A stretch of 9,578 nt of DNA from Bacteroidia bacterium (GTDB lineage: Bacteria; Bacteroidota; Bacteroidia; Bacteroidales; GCA-2748055), in contig SPBY01000080.1 of NCBI GenBank assembly GCA_004525825.1, forward strand, positions 1 through 9,578. The letters are read 5' to 3'. Under the pieces are notes generated by a model. It did not search any database, was not told where the DNA came from, and worked only from the letters and a program-made list of their open reading frames with translations. Every line of letters begins with the position of its first letter. The first letter of the stretch is position 1. Position numbers and translations under genes: made by a program. This document shows positions 1-7,352 of the stretch, one piece after another.

Positions 1-1076
1 ACCAGGGCAATGAGACTCAGGAGCACCGATTCGGTGAGGAACTGGGCCACCAGCTGAGGCCGTTTGCTGCCCACCACCTTTCTTAGGCCGACTTCCCTGG
101 CCCGGGTGGTGGAACGGGCAGTGGCCAGGTTCATAAAGTTAACGCCGGCAATGACCAGGATCAGAATGGCTGCCACCAGGAAGACATACACATAGAGTGG
201 GTTCCCGTTGGGTTCATGCTCATACTGCTTATGGGAGTGCAGGTGTATATCATCCAGCCTCTCCAGCTTGTATCCATAGGAATTCCCTGCCTCTTCAAAC
301 TGCTGTATATCCAGCCCCAGAACTTGCTCCAGCATGGGGCCCACGTATTTAATCAACATATCCCGCAAACGGGATTCAAACTCAACGGGATCTGTTCCCT
401 CCTTCAGGACAACATAGGTATAGTAATTATGGCTCAGCCACATGGTACTTCTGCTATCTCCAATAGTGCTGAGTGAACCCAGCATTTTGCAGTGAAAATG
501 GGAGTTCTGGGGAAAATCCTGCATCACCCCGGTGATCACATAGAGGTTGGTATCCTGTTCCATCTTCAGAGTCTGTCCCATGGGATCTTCCTCTCCGAAG
601 TATTTCCTCGCATACTCCTCGGTCAGCACCACGCTGCGGGGCTCCGCGAGACAGGTCCCGGGGCCTCCCTTCAAGAGCTTAAAACTGAACACATCAAAGA
701 AGGTTGAATCGGCAAAGAGAAACTCACGGTCTGTTTCATTGAATACCCTGTCCCCTTGTCTCACCAGCCATCCTCCTGCCTTTCTGAGCCTGCACGATTG
801 CTCCACCTCAGGATAATCGTTCATCAAGGCTTCTGCCATGGGAGGAGAGCTTACGGCATGACGCATCTCAGTGGCCTCCATGCTCCCCGAGATCCAGACC
901 CGGTAAATCTGGTCCGATTTCTCATGAAACTTGTCGTAGGACAGTTCATTGATCACGTAAAGCAGGATCAATATGCTGCTGGCAATCCCGATGGTCAGTC
1001 CAAAAATATTGATGATGGTATAGCCCTTTTGTCTCCACAGATTTCGCAGGGCCACCAGAAAATAGTTTCTAAGCAT
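1..1076 (-). CDS. FtsX/MacB-type ABC transporter permease, C-terminal part beyond window
   Basis: This is the N-terminal 358 codons of a large inner-membrane ABC permease. I translated it through to the left edge and found no stop or frameshift. The ATG at 1074-1076 fits because the product starts M-L-R-N-Y-F-L-V-A-L-R-N-L-W, the conserved family start. A transmembrane helix lies at about residues 19-42. A periplasmic MacB-like core follows to about 290, then a second helix at about 294-317 containing N-F-M-N-L-A-T-A, and the cytoplasmic E-V-G-L-R-K-V-V-G motif of the FtsX domain at about 328-336. By comparison with its neighbours about 455 residues are missing: the rest of the first FtsX domain and the whole second half. 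It is the last visible gene of a right-to-left array, 146 nt after the stop of a close paralog (about 74% identical over the first 66 residues). No Shine-Dalgarno is seen. The substrate and partner ATPase are not identifiable here. Confidence 0.93.
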   Translation of the reverse strand, partial: MLRNYFLVALRNLWRQKGYTIINIFGLTIGIASSILILLYVINELSYDKFHEKSDQIYRVWISGSMEATEMRHAVSSPPMAEALMNDYPEVEQSCRLRKAGGWLVRQGDRVFNETDREFLFADSTFFDVFSFKLLKGGPGTCLAEPRSVVLTEEYARKYFGEEDPMGQTLKMEQDTNLYVITGVMQDFPQNSHFHCKMLGSLSTIGDSRSTMWLSHNYYTYVVLKEGTDPVEFESRLRDMLIKYVGPMLEQVLGLDIQQFEEAGNSYGYKLERLDDIHLHSHKQYEHEPNGNPLYVYVFLVAAILILVIAGVNFMNLATARSTTRAREVGLRKVVGSKRPQLVAQFLTESVLLSLIAL

Positions 1077-1222
1077 AGAGTTTGATTTCTTTATAGACGC
1101 AGAAAGTCTGAAAATGCTACAGAAAGGTGGAAAAAAGATATGTCACCCCTTATTACACGCAGGTCGGGATCGCGGTTTTTGTGGCTGTATTTATTCCCCT
1201 CTGGGTATCTGTGATCAACTAA
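1077..1222. other. Intergenic gap between the two closest permease paralogs
   Basis: These 146 nt separate the TAG stop of the interrupted permease (1223-1225) from the ATG of the next one (1074-1076). I see no convincing ORF, hairpin terminator or RNA gene. On the minus strand the sequence TATCTTTT (1133-1140) resembles the Bacteroidota -7 element TAnnTTTG, but no TTTG element lies at the expected upstream distance, so I do not call a promoter. The gap is long enough to hold one. Confidence 0.5.
1100..1126. repeat. Short direct repeat upstream of permease start
   Basis: CAGAAAG occurs twice on the plus strand, at 1100-1106 and 1120-1126. The start-to-start distance is exactly 20 nt, close to two helical turns. 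It lies 24-50 nt upstream of the permease ATG at 1076. Direct repeats with this spacing can be binding sites for a dimeric regulator, but a 7-mer pair in a short region can also arise by chance. Confidence 0.2.
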
Positions 1223-3667
1223 CTATTCGTACCTCAGCGAATCCACCGGGTTGGCCGAGGCTACCCTGTAGGTATGGAAACTCACTGTTAATAAGGCCAC
1301 CAGGAGTACAAACAGGGACACCATTGCCAGTACCAGGAAGTAGAATCCCCACTGGAAATCGATGTGATAGGCAAATTTCTGCAACCAGGCTTTCACACCG
1401 AAATAGGCAGGAAGGGACAAGAGTGCAGAGATCCCGAGTAAGATTGAGGTCTCTTTGGAAAAAAGTGTCATCACCACCTTTATGGATGCACCCATAATCT
1501 TCCTGATCCCAATTTCTTTTCTCCGCTGTGAAGTGGCGTAGGAGATCAATCCCAGCAATCCCAGGCAGGTGATCACAATAGAAAGGAAGGAAAAGATCCC
1601 CAGCAATTGTCCTGTATTTCTTTCATCTTCAAACATGGCGCTGAATTCTTCATCCAGCCAGGTATATTCAAAGGGGTACTCAGAAGTTAAGGCTTCCCAT
1701 TTATCCTGTATGAAACTGATGGTTTCTTTCCGCTGACCATCGCCCAGCTTAACGATCAGTTGCCCTGGCTGGTTGCCTTCCATAAAATGGATGGCCATGG
1801 GTTTAATCTCATTCGCCATCGATTCAAAATGGAAATCCTTCACCACCCCGATAATGGGCATGAATTCATCCGGGTCACCCCTGTAGCTTGGTTGGAAAAA
1901 CCTTGTATTCAGCGGATCATCGATACCCAGGACTTTGAGAGTGGCTTCATTGACCACTACCCCGAATGAATCGGTTGGCATGTCGCGGCTGAAAAACCGG
2001 CCCTGGACCAATTCCAGGTCAAGAGCCTCATCAAAGTCGTAGGAGGTCCGATACATGGCCAGCGTATATATATCATCCGTGCCACGGCCTTCCAGCCAGT
2101 GGGCGTTTCCCATGAATCCTCCCGATGGGATGTGGGTCGAATTGGCAGCCACCATGACGTTGGAATGTTGGCTGATCTCCTGTTTGAAAGCATCAATGGA
2201 TTCTCCCAGCGCATCCGAGCGGTGGACCACCAATACATCCTCTCTTTCGAAGCCCGGATCTTTCTTTTGCATAAAAGTTAATTGTCGTTTGACCACCACA
2301 GTCCCAAGTAGAATTACAACTGTGGTTGTAAACTGCATAACAATCAGGATTTTCCTCAATGTGCCTTTGCCAGCCCTTCCTGAGCTCTTGCTGGAAGAGA
2401 GTACGGCCGTGGGCCTGAATGAAGCAAGTACAAATGCCGGATACCCTCCCGAAAATATTCCAATAAATATGGCAAAAACCACCAGCAGGGGCAAGATCCA
2501 GGATCGGTCAAAAACATTGAAATTCAGATTTTTCTGGATCAGGTTATTGTACCCCGGCATAAGAATATTCACAAGAATTATGGCCACCACCAGGGCAAGC
2601 AGACTTAGTATTACCGATTCTGTAAGGAACTGGGCGATAAGTTGGGGCTTGCTGGAACCTACCACTTTTCGCAAGCCCACTTCCTGTGAGCGACTGGAAG
2701 ATTGTGCAGTAGCCAGGTTCATAAAATTGATTCCTGCGATCACAAGGATCAGAATGGCTGCCACCAGGAACAAGTAGACATAAAGCGGGTTCCCGGGAGG
2801 CTCAATATTAAAGCGCAGATTGGAACGAAGGTGTAAATCTGTCAGAGGTATCAAACGGTAACCATAGGAATTGCCTGCGGCTTCAAACTGATCCAGGTCG
2901 ATCCCCATGGCCTGTTGGACTATGGGCCCGACATATTTCACCACCATCTCATAAAGGCCTGCTTCAAAAGCTTCTACATCGGTACCTTCTGCAAGGACCA
3001 CATAGGTATAAAAGTTCTGGTTGACCCAGCTCAGGTTGTCCTCATTTTGGGGAAGGGTGTTGATGGATCCCAGCATTTTTGCATGAAAATGGGAGTTTTC
3101 GGGGAAATTCTGCATGACCCCGGTGACCACCGACACATTGGTATCCTGCTCAATTTTAAGGCTTTGACCTATGGGATCCTCCTCGCCGAAGTATTTCTTT
3201 GCATACTCTTCTGTGAGTACAATGCTCCTGGGCTCTTTCAAACAGGTCTTTGGATCTCCCTTCAGCAATTTGAAGCTGAAAACATCAAAGAAGGTGGAAT
3301 CGGTAAACAGGAAATCCTGGTCCGTTTCATTGAATACCCTGTCCCCTTATCTTACCAGGAAGCCTCCATACTTCCTGAGCCTGACCACCTGCTGAACCTC
3401 AGGATAATCAGCAATCATTGCAGCGGCCATGGGTCCAGCCGTAACAGCGTCATGCACTTCTCCCGTAGGCATCATTCCCGAGATCCATGCCATATAAATC
3501 CTGTCCGACTTTTCATGGAAGCGGTCGTAGGAGAGTTCGTTAATTACATAGAGAAAAATAAAGATACTGGTGGCCAGTCCGATGGCCAGTCCGAATATAT
3601 TGATGGAGGCATAGCCCCTGTTTCGCCAAAGATTTCGGAGTGCAACAAGAATGAAGTTTCTTATCAT
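1223..3667 (-). pseudogene. FtsX/MacB-type ABC transporter permease interrupted by an in-frame TAA
   Basis: This 814-codon frame is broken only by a TAA at codon 107. The first 106 codons (3667 down to 3350) hold the conserved start M-I-R-N-F-I-L-V-A-L-R-N-L-W and the first helix (about 18-43). The remaining 707 codons continue in the same frame to a TAG at 1223-1225. In whole-frame numbering, the first periplasmic domain runs to about 290, with helices near 295-318, 348-371, 391-413 and 438-458 and E-V-G-L-R-K-V-V-G at 329-337. The second periplasmic domain (about 460-685) carries G-V-V-K-D-F-H-F. Helices follow at about 686-709, 733-758 and 773-797, with E-I-G-I-R-K-I-M-G at 718-726 and a final N-P-V-D-S-L-R-Y-E. 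The next in-frame ATG (3266-3268) would give a 681-residue protein lacking the first helix, so its periplasmic domain would probably not be inserted correctly. I infer a recently inactivated gene; readthrough or a sequencing error are alternatives. Length and motifs otherwise match the intact neighbours. Confidence 0.85.
3347..3349 (-). other. Premature TAA stop codon within permease frame
   Basis: The minus-strand reading is GTA AGA TAA GGG GAC AGG GTA, i.e. V-R-stop-G-D-R-V. The neighbouring paralog has GTG AGA CAA GGG GAC AGG GTA (CAA at 756-758), i.e. V-R-Q-G-D-R-V. A single C-to-T change of a glutamine codon therefore explains the stop without any frameshift. TAA also ends the Fe-S protein gene in this window, so recoding of TAA as a sense codon is unlikely. 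Confidence 0.93.
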
Positions 3668-3812
3668 AAATTATAGTAATAGTTAGGGTACATTGCATTT
3701 TACTCTTATATAGTCACGTTACGGGATCACTTTAGCGGTTCACCCGTATGACGCAAAATCTAGTCTGGAAGATACAAATATTGTCAGGAAAATTCGCACA
3801 ACGCGCCATTAG
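3668..3812. other. Intergenic gap upstream of the interrupted permease
   Basis: These 145 nt lie between the TAG stop of the permease at 3813-3815 and the ATG at 3665-3667. The half nearest the ATG is A/T-rich, which fits leader sequences in Bacteroidota. No ORF, tRNA or poly-U terminator was recognised. A minus-strand TAGATTTTG (about 3755-3763) is one base longer than the TAnnTTTG -7 consensus, and a TTTG lies only 12 nt further upstream, too close for a normal -33 element. A promoter is plausible here but not demonstrated. Confidence 0.45.
3713..3752. repeat. Imperfect inverted repeat upstream of permease start
   Basis: TACGGG at 3720-3725 and CCCGTA at 3743-3748 are perfect 6-bp inverted arms around a 17-nt loop. 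They are flanked by GTCA (3713-3716) and TGAC (3749-3752), which can extend the stem across a 3-nt bulge. The element is about 45 nt upstream of the ATG at 3667 and could be an operator or a leader hairpin. No U-run follows on either strand, so it is not a canonical intrinsic terminator. A 6-bp dyad in a gap this size is close to chance expectation. Confidence 0.25.
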
Positions 3813-6185
3813 CTACTCGTAACGCAGGCAGGAGACCGGATTTTGCATGGCAGCCTGGTAGACCTTTCCTGTGATGGTAGCTGCAGTAATCACCAAAATA
3901 ATCAGCACTGAGTAGATGTAGATACCGGGATTGAATTCGAGAAAGTTCTCCCAAATGCTCTTGAGCATCATCAATGACAGGTAGTATCCTCCCACACAAC
4001 CAAGCACACTGGAAATGAATAGGTTGATAATGAAACCTTTGCTAAGCACCAGCCAGATCCGCGCTAGCGGAGAACCCATTACCTTGCGGATACCGATTTC
4101 CTTGGTACGGTTAAGTATGCTGAGCGAAATGAGGGTATATAAACCTATCATCGATAGAAGGGTAGCCACAATGGCCAGGAAGATGTAAAGCTGCTTGATG
4201 CTTCTGTTGATGCCCTTCTCCTCTTCAAGTGTATCCTCCTGGTACATTCCCTCAAAAGGGTAGTTGGGAACCAGTGTGGTCCAGGTTTCCCTGAGGTAAT
4301 CCAGCACTTCCGGCAGGTCTTCTTCTTTGGCCCTGACAACCATGCTGCGATACTCGTCAGTCCTGGGAAGTCTAATTAGAACCGGTTCAATCTTGACCCA
4401 CATCCCATTGATGTAGAAATCCTTAACCACCCCGATGATCCTGAGCGAAATGGTGTCGTTGATCCTGATTTGTTTATCAATGGGATTCTCCCAGCCAAAT
4501 GCTTCCACCATCTTCTGGTTTACTATGATGGAAGTGTTCCGGTCAGCATCTTCCCGAACGGGATCAAAAAGCCTTCCTTCCACCAGGCTAAGACCCATGG
4601 TCTGAAGGTACCTGGGTCCCACGTCCAGGGACTGCACTTCCATTTCCTGGTCCGCATCTTCCAGTTTGGTCGTGTACCAGCCAAAGCCAATGTGTTCCTG
4701 GGTTCCAGCTGCCTGGATGATTTTGGGATGCTTGGTGATGGTTTCGTAGTAGGGTTTGAAATTTTCCGACAGGAGCGGGACCACAATCAATTCCTTTCGG
4801 GCAAATCCCAGGTCCGTTGTCTCCTGGAACACTGCATTCATGGAGAAGATGACTCCGGAAACAATGGAGAGTACCGAGATGGTAAACTGGAAGCCTAATA
4901 ATATTTTGGCCAGTGGTCCCCCCTTCCCCAGCCGGGTTCTTGACTGCAGTATTTTAAGTGGTCTGAACGAAGAGATATAGAGAGCCGGGTAGATACCGGC
5001 CACAAACCCTGTGAAAAGCAAAAGTCCCACCAGGAAGAACCAGAAACTGGGATACTGGGAAAAGGATAGCGTCAGCGTCATGTATTCCCACATGCTCCCG
5101 TAAGCGGGGACCAGAATGGTGGCCCCGGCAATTCCCACCAGCAGGGCCAGGAAGCAGATGATGTAATTCTCAATGAGGAACTGAAGCATCAGCTGCCTTT
5201 TTTCACCCCCCACCACCTTCCGGATCCCGATCTCCATCAGCCTCTTTCCCGCGGATGCGATGGCTGTATTGGCAAAGTTAAATGCGGCAATCAACAACAT
5301 GGTCAGCGCCATCATCAGAGGGGCAAGTACTGCCGCCGGGTGTAATCCGGGATACAGGCTGTTGTTCCAGGTCTCCCTGGAACGCTTGTTCACCTCCTTC
5401 AAAGGGATCAGGTTGAAGCCGGTGATGGTAAAACTCTCATTTGCTTTGTTCTGGGCGGGTACGTACTTGTCCAAACCTGCCTGTATCTGGGGCAGGGAAG
5501 CCGGATCTGAAACCTGGAGAAACAGGGATCTGGCAAAGAGGTTCCAGTTGGTGTCCTCGGCCTGCCACATGGTAAGGAAGTTCTGAATATGGGTGAGAAT
5601 ATCTATTCGAAAACTGGAATTTTGAGGAATGTCCTCAAACACCCCGGCCACAGTATAGATAAACTCCTGGTTGTCATCGTTATAGACTATGATAGGTTTT
5701 CCGACGGCCTCCTCATCCCCATAAAGGGCCGTGGCCATTTCTTCAGAAATTAAAACATTATTAAGATCAAGGATACCTTTCTTGTTACCTGCCACCATGG
5801 GAAGGGTGAACATCTCCAGGAAATCAGGATCCGCGTAGGTCACCTGCCGGTTGAAAACATTGATACCCACCTTGACCGGAGAATAGGAGAGAAAAATCCT
5901 GGCTGCATTTTTCACAGCCGGAATATCTTTCAACACTTCAGGACCCAGGGGGGCCGGCACAATTCCAAACTCCTGATCCCGGTCGCTCATCTGCCGGTTG
6001 GAGGTAACCCGGTAGATTTCCTCAAAATGTTCGTGGTAACGGTCAAAATCGTAGCCGAACATGTGATTAAAGTAGGCCACAATGCATATGGCCAGGGCCA
6101 GGCCAAGCCCCAGGATATTGATTAGGGCATATACTTTGTTCTTGTAAAGGTTCCGAAAGGTAACCAGGAGGTAATTTCTAAACAT
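3813..6185 (-). CDS. FtsX/MacB-type ABC transporter permease, complete (790 aa)
   Basis: This is a complete two-module inner-membrane ABC permease. The first helix is at about 18-40 and a MacB-like periplasmic domain spans about 41-280. Helices follow near 283-308, 338-360, 380-402 and 425-447, with the cytoplasmic E-I-G-I-R-K-V-V-G at 319-326. A second periplasmic domain spans about 450-664 and has G-V-V-K-D-F at 585-590. It ends with helices near 665-688, 715-740 and 755-775, a second E-I-G-I-R-K-V-M-G at 697-704, and N-P-V-S-C-L-R-Y-E. The ATG at 6183-6185 fits the family start (M-F-R-N-Y-L-L-V-T-F-R-N-L) and has no Shine-Dalgarno. It lies 87 nt after the Fe-S gene, and that gap shows no clear promoter or terminator. 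It is more divergent than its neighbours: the usual N-F-M-N-L after helix 2 is N-F-A-N-T, and the second periplasmic domain has D-F-Y-I-N where the others have D-F-H-F-x-S. It encodes no ATPase domain; the substrate is unknown. Confidence 0.95.
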   Translation of the reverse strand: MFRNYLLVTFRNLYKNKVYALINILGLGLALAICIVAYFNHMFGYDFDRYHEHFEEIYRVTSNRQMSDRDQEFGIVPAPLGPEVLKDIPAVKNAARIFLSYSPVKVGINVFNRQVTYADPDFLEMFTLPMVAGNKKGILDLNNVLISEEMATALYGDEEAVGKPIIVYNDDNQEFIYTVAGVFEDIPQNSSFRIDILTHIQNFLTMWQAEDTNWNLFARSLFLQVSDPASLPQIQAGLDKYVPAQNKANESFTITGFNLIPLKEVNKRSRETWNNSLYPGLHPAAVLAPLMMALTMLLIAAFNFANTAIASAGKRLMEIGIRKVVGGEKRQLMLQFLIENYIICFLALLVGIAGATILVPAYGSMWEYMTLTLSFSQYPSFWFFLVGLLLFTGFVAGIYPALYISSFRPLKILQSRTRLGKGGPLAKILLGFQFTISVLSIVSGVIFSMNAVFQETTDLGFARKELIVVPLLSENFKPYYETITKHPKIIQAAGTQEHIGFGWYTTKLEDADQEMEVQSLDVGPRYLQTMGLSLVEGRLFDPVREDADRNTSIIVNQKMVEAFGWENPIDKQIRINDTISLRIIGVVKDFYINGMWVKIEPVLIRLPRTDEYRSMVVRAKEEDLPEVLDYLRETWTTLVPNYPFEGMYQEDTLEEEKGINRSIKQLYIFLAIVATLLSMIGLYTLISLSILNRTKEIGIRKVMGSPLARIWLVLSKGFIINLFISSVLGCVGGYYLSLMMLKSIWENFLEFNPGIYIYSVLIILVITAATITGKVYQAAMQNPVSCLRYE

Positions 6186-6272
6186 AAAACTTGTTTTCTA
6201 AAGATCTCGGAACCATGAGAATTTGTAAGAAAGACACCAGAAACATGATTTTCACGTATAAGAATGTTCCAT

Positions 6273-7352
6273 TTAATCGATTCTTTGCTTTGCACGAATC
6301 ACCCTCCAGGCAGCATCGTCAGCAGGTGGCTCTGCTCGCTCTTCCGGGCTCTTCAGGATCAGGGATAATGCCTCGCTTTCACAGGAAGAAATGCACAGGC
6401 CACAACCGTAGCATTTTACCCGATCCACCTGGCAAAGGCCATCCACCATGAAGATGGCATTAAACTGGCACCTTTCGATACAGGATTCGCAACCGGTACA
6501 CAGGTCCTCCTCTACCCTGGCATAGAAATCCGAGCGGGCAATGGAGTTTTCGCTGCCATATTCCACCATCCCCCTGAGTACTCCGCAGGAGCAGGTGCAG
6601 CAGTTGCACACATAATAGACCTCGGTCTGGGCGTTGTTGACGGAATGCACCAGCCCCTCCCGGTCCGCGTCCGCCAGGACTTTCAGTGCCTGTTCCCGGG
6701 TCAGGGTTTCTATCTCCTCTGATCTGACAAAGGCACTGGGTTTGGGAGAAAAAACCAGGCAGTTTCTTATACTATGGTCACAACCCTGCCCAATCAGCTT
6801 TTTCTGTACCCGGCAAATGCAATCCAGTACTCCCCACGACTGAGCCTGGTCCAGGTAGGTGGAGGCCTTTTCATAGGGCATCACATCGATGTCCACCGGA
6901 ATGGCCTTCTCCAATGGAATGATCCGGTGGACAGAAGGCTCTGACAGCATGGTCCTGTGGAAGCTTTCGAGATAGTATTGCTCGAAAAGCTCCGCAAATT
7001 CTTTGTCAATTTTGGCATTCTGCCGCTCATAAAACCCTACCACGAAAGGGATCAGCTGGAAGGTAAATCCAAGACCTTCTTCACGCTTAATGTCGATGAG
7101 TCCCCGTTTCACCATCCCGATCAGCCTCTGCTTGGCTTCCGGTTCGCTGAGAAAGTTTTGTTCCGCAATCTCTTTCAGCGACCTGGGCTCCATGGAGAGA
7201 GTGGAAGCCATGGCAGCATCTTCTTCATTGAACAGCTTGGCCAGCAACTTCAACTCCACCCCGCTTTCGGTCCTGGGAAAACCGTTAGGAATTTTATTCA
7301 GTTCATCCGCCAGCAGCTGATATTGTGGATTCATAGAGAGAATATCATTCAT
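6273..7352 (-). CDS. Winged-helix-like and 2x[4Fe-4S] ferredoxin-domain protein
   Basis: This is a predicted soluble cytoplasmic Fe-S protein of 359 aa with no signal peptide or membrane helix. Residues about 45-95 (S-L-K-E-I-A-E-Q ... L-I-G-M-V-K-R-G-L-I-D-I-K-R) look like a winged helix. The middle holds two cysteine-rich motifs: C178-x-C180-R ... C191 ... C198, and C249-x-C251-C252-x-C254-x-C256-G. The C-terminus has two CxxCxxCxxxC ferredoxin motifs (C285/288/291/295 and C314/317/320/324), expected to bind two [4Fe-4S] clusters. The proline usual after the fourth cysteine is replaced by Q296 and E325. The ATG at 7350-7352 overlaps the upstream permease's TGA by 8 nt, suggesting translational coupling; Met7 (7332-7334) is an alternative start. 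Electron transfer, redox sensing or DNA binding are all possible. I recall similar HTH/4Fe-4S proteins in anaerobes but know no established function. The fold calls are by eye. Confidence 0.9.
   Translation of the reverse strand: MNDILSMNPQYQLLADELNKIPNGFPRTESGVELKLLAKLFNEEDAAMASTLSMEPRSLKEIAEQNFLSEPEAKQRLIGMVKRGLIDIKREEGLGFTFQLIPFVVGFYERQNAKIDKEFAELFEQYYLESFHRTMLSEPSVHRIIPLEKAIPVDIDVMPYEKASTYLDQAQSWGVLDCICRVQKKLIGQGCDHSIRNCLVFSPKPSAFVRSEEIETLTREQALKVLADADREGLVHSVNNAQTEVYYVCNCCTCSCGVLRGMVEYGSENSIARSDFYARVEEDLCTGCESCIERCQFNAIFMVDGLCQVDRVKCYGCGLCISSCESEALSLILKSPEERAEPPADDAAWRVIRAKQRID

Noticed and set aside
1114..1497. 127-codon plus-strand open frame beginning in the intergenic gap
   Set aside because: Most of it is antisense to the permease C-terminus. 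The rest has no motif, and no start signal supports it.
2055..2777. 240-codon plus-strand open frame
   Set aside because: It lies antisense within the interrupted permease. The translation has no recognisable family features and the opposite strand carries clear conserved motifs, so it is a shadow frame.
3347..3667. A genuine small 106-aa membrane protein
   Set aside because: It aligns over its full length with the N-terminus of the adjacent full-size permease. The frame continues with homologous sequence directly after the stop, so it is a fragment of a broken gene.
1223..3667. Use of an alternative genetic code to read TAA as glutamine
   Set aside because: TAA ends the Fe-S protein gene in this window, while TAG and TGA end permeases at the conserved C-terminal R-Y-E. 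The window thus fits standard stop usage.
2915..3676. 253-codon plus-strand open frame
   Set aside because: It is fully antisense to the N-terminal part of the interrupted permease, and a similar set of plus-strand frames lies opposite its paralog (216-1085). It reflects codon composition of the real genes.
3755..3783. Bacteroidota-type promoter (TTTG ... TAnnTTTG) on the minus strand
   Set aside because: The -7-like box has one extra base and the TTTG is only about 12 nt upstream, well short of normal spacing. I mention it only in the gap description.
6186..6272. Terminator or promoter between the Fe-S gene and the middle permease
   Set aside because: I looked for a stem followed by a U-run and for TAnnTTTG on the minus strand. 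Only 4-5 bp chance arms and no matching promoter box were found.
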